A stretch of 6,545 bases of DNA from contig CAAGMM010000072.1 in the NCBI GenBank assembly GCA_900771045.1, positions 1-6,545 on the forward strand. Direction: 5' to 3'. The stretch comes from Bacteroidales bacterium (GTDB lineage: Bacteria > Bacteroidota > Bacteroidia > Bacteroidales > F082). The first letter of the stretch is position 1. The number at the start of each line of letters is the position of its first letter. Both the position numbers and the translations under genes were made by a program. Below the pieces are notes generated by a model. That model was not told the DNA's origin. It searched no databases and saw nothing but the letters and a program-made list of their open reading frames with translations. This document shows positions 1-6,545 of this stretch, in pieces.

Positions 1-26
1 GGAAATGATATTGTAAAACTGTTCAG

Positions 27-989
27 ATGAAAAAAAATATCCTGCATATAACGCTCGCCGCATTCTTTTCCATTGCAGTCTTCACCGCAAAGGCTCAGCA
101 AGCCCCTGTCTTCACTAATTACGAGTATTCCTATACTGCGATAAACCCCGGTTTCGGGGGAATGAGCGACGGAGTGAACGTTATGGGCATCTACCGCGAC
201 CAGTGGTCGGGGTTTGAAGACGCCGACGGCAACAGAGTCTCACCGAGAACCTTCATAATCTCAGGAGACATCCCGATAAAGGCCATCGCCGGCGGCCTCT
301 CTTTGTCGGTGATGAAGGACGACATCGCCTTTGAAAACAATATCGACGTGAACCTCGGTTATTCGTACCATTTGGACCTCGGAGACGGAACACTCGGATT
401 AGGTTTGGCACTCGCCCTCGATAACAGAACCATGGATTTCTCCAAAGTCATCGTCATCGACGAAAACGACCCCCTGATCCCTAAGGCGAGCGAAAGTGAT
501 ATGCTTTTTGACGCGAACATCGGAGCATATTATGCCGTCCCGGAAACATTCTACGCCGGCGCCGCCGTGACAAGCCTCCTGAAGACCAAAGGCAAGGCAC
601 TGAACGAGAACAGCGGCAGCTCCTCGGCAAGCTTCGTCGGAGACAGAACCTTTTACATTATGGCCGGATACTACATCCAAATGAACGACCCGCGCTACGT
701 TATCGAACCCTCAATGTACCTCCTGAGCAACATTGCCGCAACACAAATTAACCTTTCCGCGAAAATTTTATACAATAAAAAGTTCTGGTTTGGCGTTAAC
801 TACAGACACAAGGAGTCAGTGGGGGTTATCGCCGGTCTCGGAATCAAGGATTTCAGGTTGAACTACTCGTACGACATAAACACGATGGGACTCGCCGTCA
901 AAGGCTCCCACGAGTTCGCCGTCAGCTACATATTCAAACTTGACTTTGAAAAGTCACCGAGAATATACCACAGTATAAGATATTTGTAA
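27..989 (+). CDS. porP: PorP/SprF family T9SS outer-membrane protein
   Basis: Family role: PorP/SprF proteins are outer-membrane beta-barrel components of the T9SS. The member encoded beside porKLMN is needed for secretion in P. gingivalis, while SprF paralogues serve gliding adhesins. Seen here: 320 residues, with a signal peptide at about 1-24 (MKKN start, hydrophobic core, AKAQQ end, so cleavage is near A22/Q24). The mature N-terminus has the family's Y-x-x-NPG(F/Y)GG segment (about residues 38-45) followed by GIYRDQWSGFE (about 54-64). The rest alternates short amphipathic strands with turns, as in a barrel. The C-terminus ends in a basic-aromatic IYHSIRYL tail, as I recall for the operon-linked PorP proteins. 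The start at 27 is right because the signal peptide begins there. It is the first gene of the cluster, 109 bases ahead of porK, with no terminator between. The assignment is firm for the family; PorP rather than another SprF paralogue is inferred from the neighbours. Confidence 0.92.
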   Translation: MKKNILHITLAAFFSIAVFTAKAQQAPVFTNYEYSYTAINPGFGGMSDGVNVMGIYRDQWSGFEDADGNRVSPRTFIISGDIPIKAIAGGLSLSVMKDDIAFENNIDVNLGYSYHLDLGDGTLGLGLALALDNRTMDFSKVIVIDENDPLIPKASESDMLFDANIGAYYAVPETFYAGAAVTSLLKTKGKALNENSGSSSASFVGDRTFYIMAGYYIQMNDPRYVIEPSMYLLSNIAATQINLSAKILYNKKFWFGVNYRHKESVGVIAGLGIKDFRLNYSYDINTMGLAVKGSHEFAVSYIFKLDFEKSPRIYHSIRYL

Positions 990-1019
990 TATTGTTGACA
1001 AAAATATAAACAAAAAAAA

Positions 1020-1048
1020 TTGATAAATGTTTTTTTTTCATAAATTTA
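1020..1048 (+). promoter_or_regulatory. candidate Bacteroidota-type promoter upstream of porK
   Basis: Bacteroidota housekeeping promoters resemble TTTG at -33 and TAnnTTTG at -7, about 19-21 bases apart. Here TTG at 1020-1022 is followed after 18 bases by TAAATTTA at 1041-1048, seven of eight matches to the -7 box. Transcription would start near 1055, leaving a leader of about 45 bases before porK at 1099. The region is very AT-rich, so chance matches are likely. If real, it would let porKLMN be transcribed independently of porP. Confidence 0.33.
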
Positions 1049-1098
1049 CACCGAATTTCGAAATAGGCTGCGTTTTTCAGCACAAAAAAAGTATTGTA

Positions 1099-2463
1099 AT
1101 GAAGAAAATATTGACAATCAGTCTAATGGTTTTTCTTTTGACAAGTTGCGGAAACTCAAATACGGGTGAACTTGTCGGGACAAGAAAAAATTCAAAACTC
1201 TTCTTTCAGCCAGACCCATACGGAATGGTGTTTGTGCCAATGGGGAGTTACACTATGGGTGCGGGAGGAGAAGATTTGACGTCGGGATTCCTGTCACCTA
1301 CGAAAACCGTTTCCATCGCCTCGTTCTTTATGGATGAGACGGAAATAACGAACAACGAATACCGCGAATTCGTCCACTGGGTCCGCGACTCATTGATCCG
1401 CCAGGCTGTCGGCGAAGTGAATCCGGAATTCCTCATCAGCGAAAACCCGAAAACGGGCGAACAGTACGACCCCCCGTATATAAACTGGGATGTCAAACTC
1501 GACTGGAAGACGGATGACCAGGCTATTCGTGACGTGATGGAGTCTTTCTATATACCCCAGGGCGAACGCTATTGGGGAAAGAAAGAGATAGACAGCCGCA
1601 AACTGGACTATACTTATTACTGGCTGGACCTTCACGCAGCCGCACGTAAGGAGTTTAAAGACGACGCCGATTACAAACACGCGTCGTTTGCAAACCGCCC
1701 GCAGGGTATGACCGACCGTTCCGTGTATATACGCAGCGAAACGATTAACGTGTACCCCGATACGCTCTCATGGATACACGATTACGCATATACAATCAAC
1801 GACCCCCTGACGGAATTCTATTTTTGGCATATCGCATACGACAACTATCCCGTCGTCGGTGTGAACTGGAATCAGGCAAAGGCCTTTTGTGTGTGGCGTA
1901 CCAACAAACTCAATGATTATATGCGCTCCAAAAAAAGCACGACGATGTCAGAATACCGGCTTCCGACCGAATTTGAATGGGAATGGGCCGCTCGCGGCGG
2001 CCACGCACTTAACCCATATCCCTGGGGTGGCCCATACACACGCAACGATAAAGGCTGCATCGCCGCAAACTTTAAACCACTCAGAGGCAACTACATAGCC
2101 GACGGCGGACTCACGACGGTTATTGTGGGACATTATCCCGCCAACGACTGGGGACTTTATGATATGGCTGGCAATGTCGCAGAATGGACACTCAGCTCTT
2201 ATGACCCATTGTCGTATAACTTCACATGGGATATGAACCCCGACTATTCATATAACGCCGCCCCGGACGATGACCCCGTGATGAAGAGAAAAGTCATCCG
2301 CGGCGGATCATGGAAGGACATCGCATATTATACACAGGTCTCAACACGCTCGTATGAATATCAGGACTCGGCAAGATGCTACATAGGCTTCCGCTGTATC
2401 AGACCATATTTAGGACGCAATAAGGACGACGACCCGTCAAAATCGTCAAGAGTTTATAAATAA
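1099..2463 (+). CDS. porK (gldK): T9SS ring lipoprotein PorK/GldK (FGE-sulfatase fold)
   Basis: Outer-membrane-anchored lipoprotein that forms the large periplasmic T9SS ring with PorN. An upstream in-frame ATG at 1027 exists, but the ATG at 1099 is chosen because it gives a classic lipoprotein signal, MKKILTISLMVFLLTSC, with lipidated Cys17. The extra 24 residues would be encoded by a T-run and would bury the signal. The product has 454 residues. A formylglycine-generating-enzyme/sulfatase-modifying-factor fold starts at about residue 44 (VFVPMGSYTMG) and continues with ETEITNNEYREF (80-91). A long GldK-type insertion follows (about 95-250). The fold resumes with PVVGVNW (251-257), RLPTEFEWEWAARGG (287-301), YDMAGNVAEW (354-363), RGGSW (401-405) and GFRCIRP (430-436). 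The enzyme's two active-site cysteines are not present (A409 and V414 by my hand alignment), so it should be structural, not catalytic. No good Shine-Dalgarno precedes it. Next gene: porL, 36 bases downstream. Confidence 0.95.
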   Translation: MKKILTISLMVFLLTSCGNSNTGELVGTRKNSKLFFQPDPYGMVFVPMGSYTMGAGGEDLTSGFLSPTKTVSIASFFMDETEITNNEYREFVHWVRDSLIRQAVGEVNPEFLISENPKTGEQYDPPYINWDVKLDWKTDDQAIRDVMESFYIPQGERYWGKKEIDSRKLDYTYYWLDLHAAARKEFKDDADYKHASFANRPQGMTDRSVYIRSETINVYPDTLSWIHDYAYTINDPLTEFYFWHIAYDNYPVVGVNWNQAKAFCVWRTNKLNDYMRSKKSTTMSEYRLPTEFEWEWAARGGHALNPYPWGGPYTRNDKGCIAANFKPLRGNYIADGGLTTVIVGHYPANDWGLYDMAGNVAEWTLSSYDPLSYNFTWDMNPDYSYNAAPDDDPVMKRKVIRGGSWKDIAYYTQVSTRSYEYQDSARCYIGFRCIRPYLGRNKDDDPSKSSRVYK

Positions 2464-2499
2464 GAAGAATAGAAACAAAAAATCAATAATTGAAAAATC

Positions 2500-3345
2500 A
2501 TGGCACATTCGCGAAAAAAAGGAAATCTCAGTGGTTTTAAGAAGTTTCAAGCCCTCACACAAACAAAAGGTTACAAGACCTTTATGGCTTACGTTTATGG
2601 TTTAGGCGCATCTGTCGTTATGGTTGGCGCTTATTTTAAACTGACTCACATCCCTGGTGCAGACGTTATGCTGGGTGTCGGTTTGGGTGTCGAAGCCATA
2701 ATTTTCTTCCTGTCAGCTTTTGAACCACAACATCTTGATTATCAGTGGAATAACGTCTTCGTGGAGTTAGAGGAAGATTGGGACGGCGAGTCTAAAACAT
2801 CGTTCAATGCCGGCTCGTCAAATATTGAAGAAACAGTGCTGAACAATATGTTCGAGAAAATGAACGTCAACGAAGACACTTTCAGGAAAATCGGCAAAGG
2901 CCTCGACAAACTGGCCGAAAACGCAGGCCAGATGGCTGACATCTCGAACGCAATGGCCGCTACGACAAAATATGCGGACACAATGGACCGCGCCACCAAG
3001 TCAGTCTCCGAATTCGTCAACAACTACACTCAAACCAACAAGAAACTCTCAGAGTCATTGGACAATTTCGACTTTAGCGCCATCGATTCTAACACAATCA
3101 AAAAAGTGGCCGCCAGTATGCAGTCACTCAACTCAGTTTACGAACTCCAACTACAGGGTGCGGAACAAACCTCCGCTGCAAGCAAGAAACTGGTCGAGAC
3201 GATGAACGAATATATGAAGAATATGACCGCGTCGGCCGAAAACGCCGGACAACTTAACCAACAACTGACACAACTGTCAGCACGCCTGAGCGCATTGAAC
3301 AACGTTTACGGCGGAATGCTGTCCGCAATGAACATCAAGGCATAA
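2500..3345 (+). CDS. porL (gldL): T9SS/gliding motor inner-membrane protein PorL/GldL
   Basis: PorL/GldL is the cytoplasmic-membrane stator-like ring of the T9SS motor. Known structures show a pentamer around the two GldM transmembrane helices, driven by proton flow. Seen here: 281 residues, no signal peptide, and two membrane helices at about 28-47 and 54-74 joined by a short loop (LTHIPGAD). The second helix carries a buried acidic residue, E65, in the VEAIIFFLSAFEP segment, matching the essential glutamate of F. johnsoniae GldL (E49 from memory). K47 and H50 match its conserved lysine and histidine at the helix-loop boundary. Everything after about residue 80 is cytoplasmic, hydrophilic, alanine/asparagine/glutamine-rich and helical, probably coiled coil, and ends in LNNVYGGMLSAM (266-277). 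A similar LNSVY motif lies at 210-214. The ATG at 2500 follows an A-rich stretch without a clear Shine-Dalgarno. It sits between porK and porM, as expected. Confidence 0.96.
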   Translation: MAHSRKKGNLSGFKKFQALTQTKGYKTFMAYVYGLGASVVMVGAYFKLTHIPGADVMLGVGLGVEAIIFFLSAFEPQHLDYQWNNVFVELEEDWDGESKTSFNAGSSNIEETVLNNMFEKMNVNEDTFRKIGKGLDKLAENAGQMADISNAMAATTKYADTMDRATKSVSEFVNNYTQTNKKLSESLDNFDFSAIDSNTIKKVAASMQSLNSVYELQLQGAEQTSAASKKLVETMNEYMKNMTASAENAGQLNQQLTQLSARLSALNNVYGGMLSAMNIKA

Positions 3346-3385
3346 TCCTACTTCAATTGAGTTTTGATTTTCTAAATTTAGATTT

Positions 3386-3392
3386 AAAGGAG
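3386..3392 (+). promoter_or_regulatory. strong Shine-Dalgarno before porM
   Basis: AAAGGAG lies 7 bases ahead of the ATG at 3400, a near-ideal ribosome binding site. The other genes here have only A-rich or purine-rich leaders, as is usual in Bacteroidota. It fixes the porM start. Confidence 0.8.
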
Positions 3393-3399
3393 TAAGAAT

Positions 3400-5070
3400 A
3401 TGTCAGGCGCAAAAGAAACCCCAAGGCAGAAAATGATAGGTATGATGTACCTCGTCTATACCGCCTTATTAGCAATGAATGTCTCTTCAGACATCCTAAA
3501 CGCTTTCGACATCGTTAACAGCGGCGTCCAAGAAGCCAACTACGGTATGAATCTGGCAACAAAAGGCCTCTATGATTATTTCCAGGAACAGTATGCGATG
3601 GACCCCGAAAAAGTCGGGCCATACTGGGAAAAAGCTCAGGAAGTGAGAACAAAGACCAACGACGTTGTCAACTACATCGAAGCCTTGAAATGGGAACTCG
3701 TCAAAAATATGGAAAAACCGGAGAGCTTGGAAGCTGCGTTCAGCGGTGATAAGCCTCTTCTTGAGAGAGAAAAGACTGTGGTGTCAGGCGAAAGGATTAT
3801 GTACACCATCAATACGTCAAACCTTAAAAAACGTGATAATTTCAACGATCCCACAGCTTTCCTGATTGAAGGTAAAGAAGCTTATAAACTCCGGGAAAAG
3901 TTAGACGAATACCGCTCATTCCTGATGCGTACCCTTACTAATGACTCAACCCCTAATAACGTGAAGTGGTTTTGGAGTAAGAAAATAGGCCTCGCGACCA
4001 ATACCGACGGAATGGGCGATAAAGTTGAATATCACGAAGGCTCAAAGGGCGGAGACCTCATCGACTGGGAAAGATACAACTTCTTCCACACCGTCCAAAT
4101 CGCCGACATCACCCTGATGAACAAGATCGTCTCGGAAATTCAAGTCGCCGAACAAGTAGCCATTGGCCGACTGGCTGACGACATCCACGCAAAGGACTTC
4201 ACATTTGACAATATCGGTGCGAAGGTCTTCGCAGAAAGCAAGTTCGTCGTTTCCGGACAACCGTATAAAGCCCAAGCTATGGTTACGGCCTGGAAAAACA
4301 CACAAATAGCCGCCAAAATATCCTTAGACGGTGGCGCTGAACGAGAATACCAAAGCGATGATAAAGGCGTTATCCCATTGGAGTTCGGCGGCAGCGTCGG
4401 TACACACAGGTACACCGGCATCATCGAAATGCGTGACCCCGCTACTAATGAGATAAATGAGTATCCTTTCAATGGCGAATATGTCGTCACCCCACCGTCA
4501 GCAAATGTCGCAGCCGTGAAAATGAACGTCGTCTATGCCGGTATAACCAACCCTATCAAGGTGTCCGCCGCCGGCTTCGGTTATAGTGAACTCGTCGTCA
4601 CGGCGACAGGAGCAAAAGTCACACCCACGGGTAATGATGGTAGTTATGACCTGAGCGTTGACGGAAACGCCAAGAAAGTCGTCGTCAGCGTGAGCGCTAA
4701 CGGCACCAAACTCTATGACGCACCGTTCAGAGTGAAGAAACTCCCGCTGCCGACACCGATCATCAGAAATGTCGATGAAAAGGGCTGCGTCTCAAAGTCA
4801 GCCTTAGTCGCAGCCAACCGCGTCGAAGTGGAAATGAAAGACTTTGACTTCGACGGCGTCCGTTATGACGTCGTGAGTTATGTCGTGAAATATACGAACA
4901 GAGCCGGCAACGTGAAGGAAATTACTGTCAACGGCCCAACATTCAACGCCGAATGCAAGAAAGTCTTTAACGCCGCTAATTCCGGTGATATATTTAACTT
5001 CACCGCTATTATGGTTAAAGGCAATGACGGCAATAGAATCCTCCCATCACTCGTCATTCAAATTAAATAA
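3400..5070 (+). CDS. porM (gldM): T9SS/gliding motor shaft protein PorM/GldM
   Basis: PorM/GldM is a dimer anchored by one N-terminal membrane helix inside the PorL ring. Its long periplasmic part spans toward the PorK-PorN ring and transmits motor movement. Seen here: 556 residues with the family's N-terminus, ETPRQKMIGMMYLVYTALLA, containing the conserved R9 just before the helix (about 12-28) and no cleavable signal. Periplasmic domains by hand: D1, helical, about 35-270, with the DWERYNFFH motif at 222-230; D2, about 271-365, beginning AKVFAESKFVVSGQPY (274-289); D3, about 368-445, with MNVVYAGITNP (375-385); D4, about 448-556, beginning LPLPTPIIRNVDEKGC. These match the four-domain GldM/PorM layout. 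At 556 residues it is some 40 longer than the P. gingivalis and F. johnsoniae proteins (about 515, from memory). Its only cysteines are C463 and C519, both in D4. The start is set by the AAAGGAG site. porN follows after 23 bases. Confidence 0.96.
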   Translation: MSGAKETPRQKMIGMMYLVYTALLAMNVSSDILNAFDIVNSGVQEANYGMNLATKGLYDYFQEQYAMDPEKVGPYWEKAQEVRTKTNDVVNYIEALKWELVKNMEKPESLEAAFSGDKPLLEREKTVVSGERIMYTINTSNLKKRDNFNDPTAFLIEGKEAYKLREKLDEYRSFLMRTLTNDSTPNNVKWFWSKKIGLATNTDGMGDKVEYHEGSKGGDLIDWERYNFFHTVQIADITLMNKIVSEIQVAEQVAIGRLADDIHAKDFTFDNIGAKVFAESKFVVSGQPYKAQAMVTAWKNTQIAAKISLDGGAEREYQSDDKGVIPLEFGGSVGTHRYTGIIEMRDPATNEINEYPFNGEYVVTPPSANVAAVKMNVVYAGITNPIKVSAAGFGYSELVVTATGAKVTPTGNDGSYDLSVDGNAKKVVVSVSANGTKLYDAPFRVKKLPLPTPIIRNVDEKGCVSKSALVAANRVEVEMKDFDFDGVRYDVVSYVVKYTNRAGNVKEITVNGPTFNAECKKVFNAANSGDIFNFTAIMVKGNDGNRILPSLVIQIK

Positions 5071-5093
5071 ATAACAACCGTAAAAAAAGAAGA

Positions 5094-5954
5094 ATGAAAA
5101 AGACACTCGTTTTTATGTTCGCCCTGATGGTGTCCGGATGTCTCACCAATAATCTGAAAGCTCAAGCTGACGATAGTGATACACCAATGAATAGTATCAT
5201 GGCATCGCAACGACAGACAATCTCAAATAAGAGACTCGCACCACAACCAATGATTCAGGAAGCCAATGTCATGTGGAAAAAGACGATTATCCGACAAATT
5301 GATTTCCGACAGAAATTGAATCAGGTGTTCTATTTCCCGCAAAAACCGACAGAAGATTGGAAAAATCTCGTCACAGTACTTTATGAAGGCATCCAAAACG
5401 GCGACATAACCCCATACAAGGTGAAAGACGACGACCTCGATAATATGACCGACCCGCTGACTGTCGAAGAATTTGAAAAGGAAGGGAAAAAGACAGGCGA
5501 GTCTATATGGAACGACTCACTTAAGGATTACGTCTCCGAAGTGACGGTGTTCAAAGACCGTATGCCAAACGTCACCCGCCTCAAAGTTAAAGAAGACTGG
5601 TATTTCGATAAAAATCTGTCGCAGCTTTTAGTCAGAATTATCGCCATAGCACCGGTTATCGTTGAAGAAAGCAACGGGGAACTGAGCGAGTCTCAACCAT
5701 GCTGGATTCCATACGATGAACAAACGAGAAGCGTTTTGGCCAAGGCCTTCGTCTTTAACCGAAATAACGGCGCATCGCGTTTGACGTACGACGAAATCTT
5801 TCAAAAACGCATTTTCGACAGCTATATCATCAAAGAAGAAAACGTTTACGACAGATATATCTCCGAATACGCTGACGGCGTTGATGTCTTGCTCGAATCA
5901 GACCGCATAAAACAAAGTATTATGGATTTCGAACAAAGCCTCTGGCAATATTGA
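5094..5954 (+). CDS. porN (gldN): T9SS periplasmic ring protein PorN/GldN
   Basis: PorN/GldN partners PorK in the periplasmic ring under the outer membrane and contacts the PorM tip. Seen here: 286 residues. The N-terminus is a signal sequence (MKK, then hydrophobic 4-13). It can be read two ways: a lipobox VSGC with Cys16, or a signal peptidase I site near KAQA (22-25). A family motif is visible at about 60-82 (MWKKTIIRQIDFRQKLNQVF then YFP). Residues 221-286 form the well-conserved C-terminus, with FNRNNGASRLTYDEIFQKR, IKEENVYDRYI and LLESDRIKQ, and the protein ends FEQSLWQY. A charged, variable loop at about 112-150 joins the two parts. The leader before the ATG is purine-rich (AAAAAAAGAAGA) with no canonical Shine-Dalgarno. 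It is the last gene of the operon; the terminator stem begins 19 bases past the stop codon. Confidence 0.95.
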   Translation: MKKTLVFMFALMVSGCLTNNLKAQADDSDTPMNSIMASQRQTISNKRLAPQPMIQEANVMWKKTIIRQIDFRQKLNQVFYFPQKPTEDWKNLVTVLYEGIQNGDITPYKVKDDDLDNMTDPLTVEEFEKEGKKTGESIWNDSLKDYVSEVTVFKDRMPNVTRLKVKEDWYFDKNLSQLLVRIIAIAPVIVEESNGELSESQPCWIPYDEQTRSVLAKAFVFNRNNGASRLTYDEIFQKRIFDSYIIKEENVYDRYISEYADGVDVLLESDRIKQSIMDFEQSLWQY

Positions 5955-5972
5955 TTCTGGCGACAAATTTTT

Positions 5973-6000
5973 AAAGTCCGACGCAAAGTCGGACTTTTTT
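5973..6000 (+). terminator. intrinsic terminator after porN
   Basis: A perfect 10-bp stem, AAAGTCCGAC (5973-5982) with GTCGGACTTT (5988-5997), closes a 5-base loop GCAAA and runs into six Ts (5995-6000). It lies between the porN stop and recG and ends the T9SS operon. Confidence 0.92.
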
Positions 6001-6002
6001 CG

Positions 6003-6010
6003 TATCTTTA
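6003..6010 (+). promoter_or_regulatory. possible -7 box for recG
   Basis: TATCTTTA matches TAnnTTTG at seven of eight positions, directly after the operon terminator and 15 bases ahead of the recG ATG. A promoter is expected here because the terminator isolates recG from the T9SS operon. However, no TTTG is visible at the right distance upstream, where the terminator hairpin lies. Weak. Confidence 0.25.
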
Positions 6011-6025
6011 TGCGATTTTTTTTTA

Positions 6026-6545
6026 ATGGTCGATATTCTTTCAACGAAAATAGAATTTTTGAAGGGCATTGGCCCGAAACGCGCCGAACTCCTCAATAAA
6101 GAACTCGGAGTCTTTACCTTCGGCGACATGCTCGAATATTACCCGTTCAGATATGTCGATAAAAGCCGAATTCACAAGGTCTGCGAGATCTGCGACGACA
6201 CGGTCTATTACCAGCTTGTCGGCACCGTTTCAAACATACAGTCGTTCGGAAGCCCGAGAACGACACGTATGACGGCCGTCTTCAGCGATGAGACGGGCAG
6301 CATAGAACTCGTTTGGTTCAAAGGCTTCAAATGGATAAAGGACAGATTCGTAAAGGGCGGAAAATACCTCATCTTCGGCAAAGCCAACGTCTTCAACAAC
6401 CGATTTAACTTCACTCACCCCGACATCGAAGAATACGACCCAAACAACACTTCGTCGGGCGAGACGCTGCAAGGCGTTTATTACGTCACAGAGACGCTGA
6501 AAAACCGCGGCCTCGGCACAAAACAAATCGCCAAAATAATGAAGA
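6026..6545 (+). CDS. recG: ATP-dependent DNA helicase RecG, N-terminal part (cut by window end)
   Basis: RecG reverses stalled replication forks and branch-migrates Holliday junctions. Read by hand, the frame from ATG 6026 stays open to the window end, giving 173 codons with no stop. The product starts MVDILSTKIEFLKGIGPKR, the helix-hairpin-helix-like LKGIGPKRAELL opening of Bacteroidota RecG, followed by LGVFTFGDMLEYYPFRYVD (27-45). An OB-fold wedge follows (about 60-137), with TAVFSDETGSIELVWFKGF and the GKYLIFGKANVFNNRFNFTHP segment. The helicase motor motifs (Walker A, DEAD-type box) would lie downstream of the window. The leader is a run of nine Ts (6016-6024) with no Shine-Dalgarno. No earlier in-frame start was found after the terminator. 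Unrelated to the T9SS; the gene is probably intact beyond the edge. Confidence 0.93.
   Translation, partial: MVDILSTKIEFLKGIGPKRAELLNKELGVFTFGDMLEYYPFRYVDKSRIHKVCEICDDTVYYQLVGTVSNIQSFGSPRTTRMTAVFSDETGSIELVWFKGFKWIKDRFVKGGKYLIFGKANVFNNRFNFTHPDIEEYDPNNTSSGETLQGVYYVTETLKNRGLGTKQIAKIMK

Larger units (their letters stand above)
27..5954 (+). other. porPKLMN operon encoding the T9SS core motor and ring
   Basis: Five same-strand genes with gaps of 109, 36, 54 and 23 bases, no internal terminator hairpin, and a strong intrinsic terminator right after the last one. Gene order equals the P. gingivalis porPKLMN cluster (from memory). The products cover outer membrane (PorP, PorK), periplasm (PorN, most of PorM) and inner membrane (PorL, PorM). 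An independent start before porK cannot be excluded. Confidence 0.85.

Noticed and set aside
399..680. Minus-strand open frame opposite porP
   Set aside because: Antisense shadow of a clear gene, with low-complexity composition and no recognisable motif or start signal.
995..1000. TTGACA as a sigma70-type -35 box
   Set aside because: Bacteroidota promoters do not use this box, and no matching -7 element lies at a suitable distance.
1012..1038. A8/T9 inverted repeat as a terminator between porP and porK
   Set aside because: The stem would be only A-T pairs with a 10-base loop and no GC clamp, so it is too weak to call an intrinsic terminator.
1027..1098. In-frame ATG at 1027 extending PorK by 24 residues
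   Set aside because: It would place a poly-Phe/basic stretch ahead of a complete lipoprotein signal peptide that begins at 1099. Part of the extension overlaps the candidate promoter.
1390..1680. Minus-strand open frames within porK
   Set aside because: They overlap the conserved PorK coding region and show no family features.
3373..3380. TAAATTTA as a -7 box for a porM promoter
   Set aside because: No TTTG/TTG is found 19-21 bases upstream, and the gap is AT-rich. Noted only as a recurrence of the octamer.
4042..4490. Minus-strand open frames within porM
   Set aside because: Shadows of porM, overlapping each other in different frames and without start signals.
6069..6526. Short open frames on both strands near the window end
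   Set aside because: They are out-of-frame or antisense to recG, whose own frame (from 6026) encodes an easily recognised RecG N-terminus.
1..6545. CRISPR array, insertion sequence, tRNA/rRNA or defence system
   Set aside because: No direct-repeat array, transposase, terminal inverted repeat or RNA-gene signature was seen. All substantial coding capacity belongs to the T9SS genes and recG.

Overview
This window is from a member of the Bacteroidota, most likely class Bacteroidia. It carries the core operon of the type IX secretion system (T9SS) in the order porP, porK(gldK), porL(gldL), porM(gldM), porN(gldN). From memory this is the order in Porphyromonas gingivalis. The T9SS and its gliding relatives are known only from this phylum and its close relatives. 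Phylum-typical traits also appear: short AT-rich gaps, mostly no Shine-Dalgarno, TAnnTTTR-like octamers upstream of genes, and short signal peptides ending near an AQ or lipobox.

Layout: bases 1-26 are the end of an upstream region in which I see no gene. 27-989 encodes a PorP/SprF-family outer-membrane protein. After a 109-base AT-rich gap with a candidate promoter, 1099-2463 encodes the lipoprotein PorK/GldK, 2500-3345 the inner-membrane PorL/GldL, 3400-5070 PorM/GldM and 5094-5954 PorN/GldN. All lie on the + strand with gaps of 23-54 bases from porK onward and no terminator between them. A strong intrinsic terminator at 5973-6000 closes the operon. Then recG starts at 6026 and runs off the window end, with only its N-terminal wedge region present.

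How they work together (family knowledge): PorL and PorM form a proton-driven rotary motor in the inner membrane. The periplasmic part of PorM reaches the PorK-PorN ring held at the outer membrane by the PorK lipid anchor. PorP is an outer-membrane component associated with that ring. The assembly powers export of proteins carrying C-terminal T9SS signals, and in gliding species also adhesin movement. RecG is a housekeeping replication-fork remodelling helicase with no evident link to secretion.

The region is a known system in canonical order, and I did not find a new one. The points worth a second look are small: a possible lipobox in PorN, loss of both catalytic cysteines in the FGE fold of PorK, a lone strong Shine-Dalgarno ahead of porM, a cysteine pair in the last PorM domain, and a repeated LNxVY motif in PorL.
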